Both the position numbers and the translations under genes were made by a program. This document shows, piece after piece, positions 4,500-5,561 of a stretch of DNA of 5,561 nucleotides. The notes under the pieces are model-generated. The model was not told the origin of the DNA. It searched no databases and was given only the letters and a program-made list of their open reading frames with translations. The DNA lies in NCBI GenBank assembly GCA_937894165.1, contig CALCSX010000278.1, forward strand, positions 1 through 5,561. Direction: 5' to 3'. Positions within the stretch are counted from its first letter, which is position 1, and each line of letters starts with the position of its first letter. This DNA is from an uncultured Saprospiraceae bacterium. GTDB lineage: Bacteria > Bacteroidota > Bacteroidia > Chitinophagales > Saprospiraceae.

Positions 4500-5321
4500 T
4501 TAATCTTTGAGTTTAAGAAAAAGTCTGATTTTTTCGTAGGTACTAAAACTCAACTCTTTCATTTGCTCTCCGAAGTAAAAGAAGTGATGGACTGCGTAAG
4601 CAAAATCATCATCTAGGCTTTGATTGCACTGCCTGGAGGCATCTTGTCTTGTGTAGGGTGCTGCTTGGTCTATCAATGACATTTCATCTTGTGAGATCAG
4701 AGGAAAGACAGTATTAGATAAATTTCGACGTAAAATTCGGGTCAATTCATAGATGCCAACGCTAAAGAATTTGTCAGGTTCCTGAATCGAAAACAACAGT
4801 TGATTGCCGGCAAAGATTACAACTTTATCTCCATCATGTGACTCTGAAGCATGGCGTTCGGGCAGCATAGGAGATGGAAAATGTGTGCGATAAATAATGA
4901 ATCGTTCGTAGGGCTCAGTTAAATAGTTGTCCATTCCGAAGGTTAACATGACTTGCTGACAACTTATGGAAGATAGAAAGTCACGAGGCAGGGTGTCCAA
5001 ACCTTTTACCTCTGTTTCTATAGATTTTTGAAAGAGAAATACGCGTTGGCCGAATTTTTTCTTTTCTTCAGGATTTAATTTTCTGTAGAAAGGGTTATGT
5101 TTCTCCAACCATTCTTTCTCGAAGGGATATAGCTGGGGAGTGTATCTTTTCCAAAAAAAATAGTTGATCTGAGGGGCAAAAATAAAAACCATGACAAGGA
5201 AAATGATGCCCGGCACTAAATAATATACAGAAAGTATCATATCCATATATAAAATATAGTACAGCCAATAGGTAAGATATAATGCTCCTAAAAGGTAAAG
5301 GATTCGGGTAAGCCAGCTCAT
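4500..5321 (-). CDS. Membrane-anchored M90/MtfA-like protein lacking the zinc site (pseudo-peptidase candidate)
   Basis: Encodes 273 residues. Two hydrophobic segments open the protein (about 4-25 and 29-50), then a cytoplasmic or periplasmic domain. NPFYRKLNPEEKKKFGQRVFLFQ (76-98), SISCQQVMLTFGM (118-130) and ERFIIYRTHFPSP (139-151) follow the layout of M90 (MtfA-type) zinc peptidases: the 'L..EE...F..R...F' start, the 'A...LTFG' helix and the 'iiYp..F' strand. Where that family has its HExxH helix after a short hydrophobic strand, this protein reads FFSVGIYELTRIL, so the motif is Y191-E-L-T-R195. Where the family has the third ligand in 'FAV..E.FF', it reads FAYAVHHFF with His245 in place of Glu. 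Both histidines and the distal glutamate are therefore absent, while flanking residues persist. The frame is intact without internal stops, so this is a conserved-looking non-catalytic homologue rather than an obvious decaying gene. The assignment rests on pattern recall. The fold call is moderate and the loss of HExxH is plain in the sequence. Confidence 0.72.
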   Translation of the reverse strand: MSWLTRILYLLGALYLTYWLYYILYMDMILSVYYLVPGIIFLVMVFIFAPQINYFFWKRYTPQLYPFEKEWLEKHNPFYRKLNPEEKKKFGQRVFLFQKSIETEVKGLDTLPRDFLSSISCQQVMLTFGMDNYLTEPYERFIIYRTHFPSPMLPERHASESHDGDKVVIFAGNQLLFSIQEPDKFFSVGIYELTRILRRNLSNTVFPLISQDEMSLIDQAAPYTRQDASRQCNQSLDDDFAYAVHHFFYFGEQMKELSFSTYEKIRLFLKLKD

Positions 5322-5349
5322 GGAAAAATGTTTTTGATGGTTCGAATGA

Positions 5350-5381
5350 CTAAGATAGGTAGGAAACCTCGCTCATTCAAA
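5350..5381 (-). promoter_or_regulatory. Promoter of the M90-like gene
   Basis: On the minus strand, TTTG (5381-5378), a 20-base spacer and TATCTTAG (5357-5350) give a complete -33 and a seven-of-eight -7 match to the Bacteroidota consensus. The start would fall near 5343, giving a leader of about 22 bases before the ATG at 5321. Confidence 0.5.
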
Positions 5382-5415
5382 TAAAATAAAATTTTAAACT
5401 AAACTGTTCATTTTA

Positions 5416-5449
5416 ATAAAAAGCCACCTCCTGAAATTGGAAGTGGCTT
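5416..5449 (-). terminator. Intrinsic terminator for the gene entering from the right edge
   Basis: Read on the minus strand, AAGCCAC (5449-5443) pairs with GTGGCTT (5427-5421). Three further pairs after one mismatch extend the stem, with a 7-base loop. A T-rich tract (TTTATT, continuing from the two T of the stem) follows at 5422-5417. The plus strand has no T-run after the hairpin, so it works in the minus direction, 56 bases beyond the stop at 5505. Confidence 0.75.
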
Positions 5450-5504
5450 AAGTAGTCTCTGCAAGAAAAGTCCAATTACTGCGTTACTCTCGTATTTGAA
5501 TCAG

Positions 5505-5561
5505 TTATTTATTTCCTATAAACTCCTTGGATTCAAATACTTCGAAAGCCTTGTCTTTGTG
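5505..5561 (-). CDS. C-terminal end of a minus-strand gene cut by the window edge (unidentified)
   Basis: On the minus strand, codons from 5561 read HKDKAFEVFESKEFIGNK and stop at TAA (5507-5505). A minus-strand terminator lies a short way downstream, which supports this being the true end of a gene rather than a chance frame. The other two minus frames also hit stops within this stretch, but at less suitable places and with less protein-like sequence. The residues are charged and soluble in character. Eighteen residues do not allow a family name. Confidence 0.45.
   Translation of the reverse strand, partial: HKDKAFEVFESKEFIGNK

Overview
The window looks like the chromosome of an AT-rich member of the Bacteroidota. 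Three things point there: start codons preceded by A/T-rich leaders without a Shine-Dalgarno sequence, several promoter-like boxes of the Bacteroidota TAnnTTTG type, and gene families typical of the phylum (PorT-like outer-membrane barrel, GIN-domain lipoprotein, PRX-like redoxin ending in GCxIK, M90-like membrane protein). Genus and family cannot be told from this stretch.

Layout. Positions 1-41 hold the first codons of a minus-strand gene, just downstream of trmB (95-787, minus), which encodes the tRNA guanine-N7 methyltransferase. Positions 788-1480 carry no convincing protein gene. They hold back-to-back promoter candidates, a GC-rich and strongly self-complementary element (about 861-1027) that is probably a structured RNA or dispersed intergenic element, a short run of TCTG-type repeats, an A/T inverted repeat, and the promoter region of the next gene with a perfect 14-bp palindrome. 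Next come a PorT-like beta-barrel gene (1481-2359), then a likely two-gene operon of exported thioredoxin-fold proteins (2514-2993 TlpA-like; 3006-3617 PRX-like) closed by a good intrinsic terminator (3648-3678). A GIN-domain (DUF2807) lipoprotein gene (3789-4499) then meets, with no base between the stop codons, a minus-strand gene for a two-helix membrane protein (4500-5321). That protein resembles the M90/MtfA peptidases but has lost the zinc-binding residues. The right edge holds a minus-strand terminator (5416-5449) and the last 18 codons of the gene it serves.

Working together. Most products act at the cell envelope: one in the outer membrane, two soluble or exported redox proteins, one lipoprotein and one inner-membrane protein. 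The redox pair is the only clear functional unit. The rest looks like ordinary chromosomal neighbours rather than a transferred island. The two observations most worth following are the structured element at 861-1027, which has a promoter placed to start transcription at its first GGG, and the apparently catalytically dead M90 homologue.
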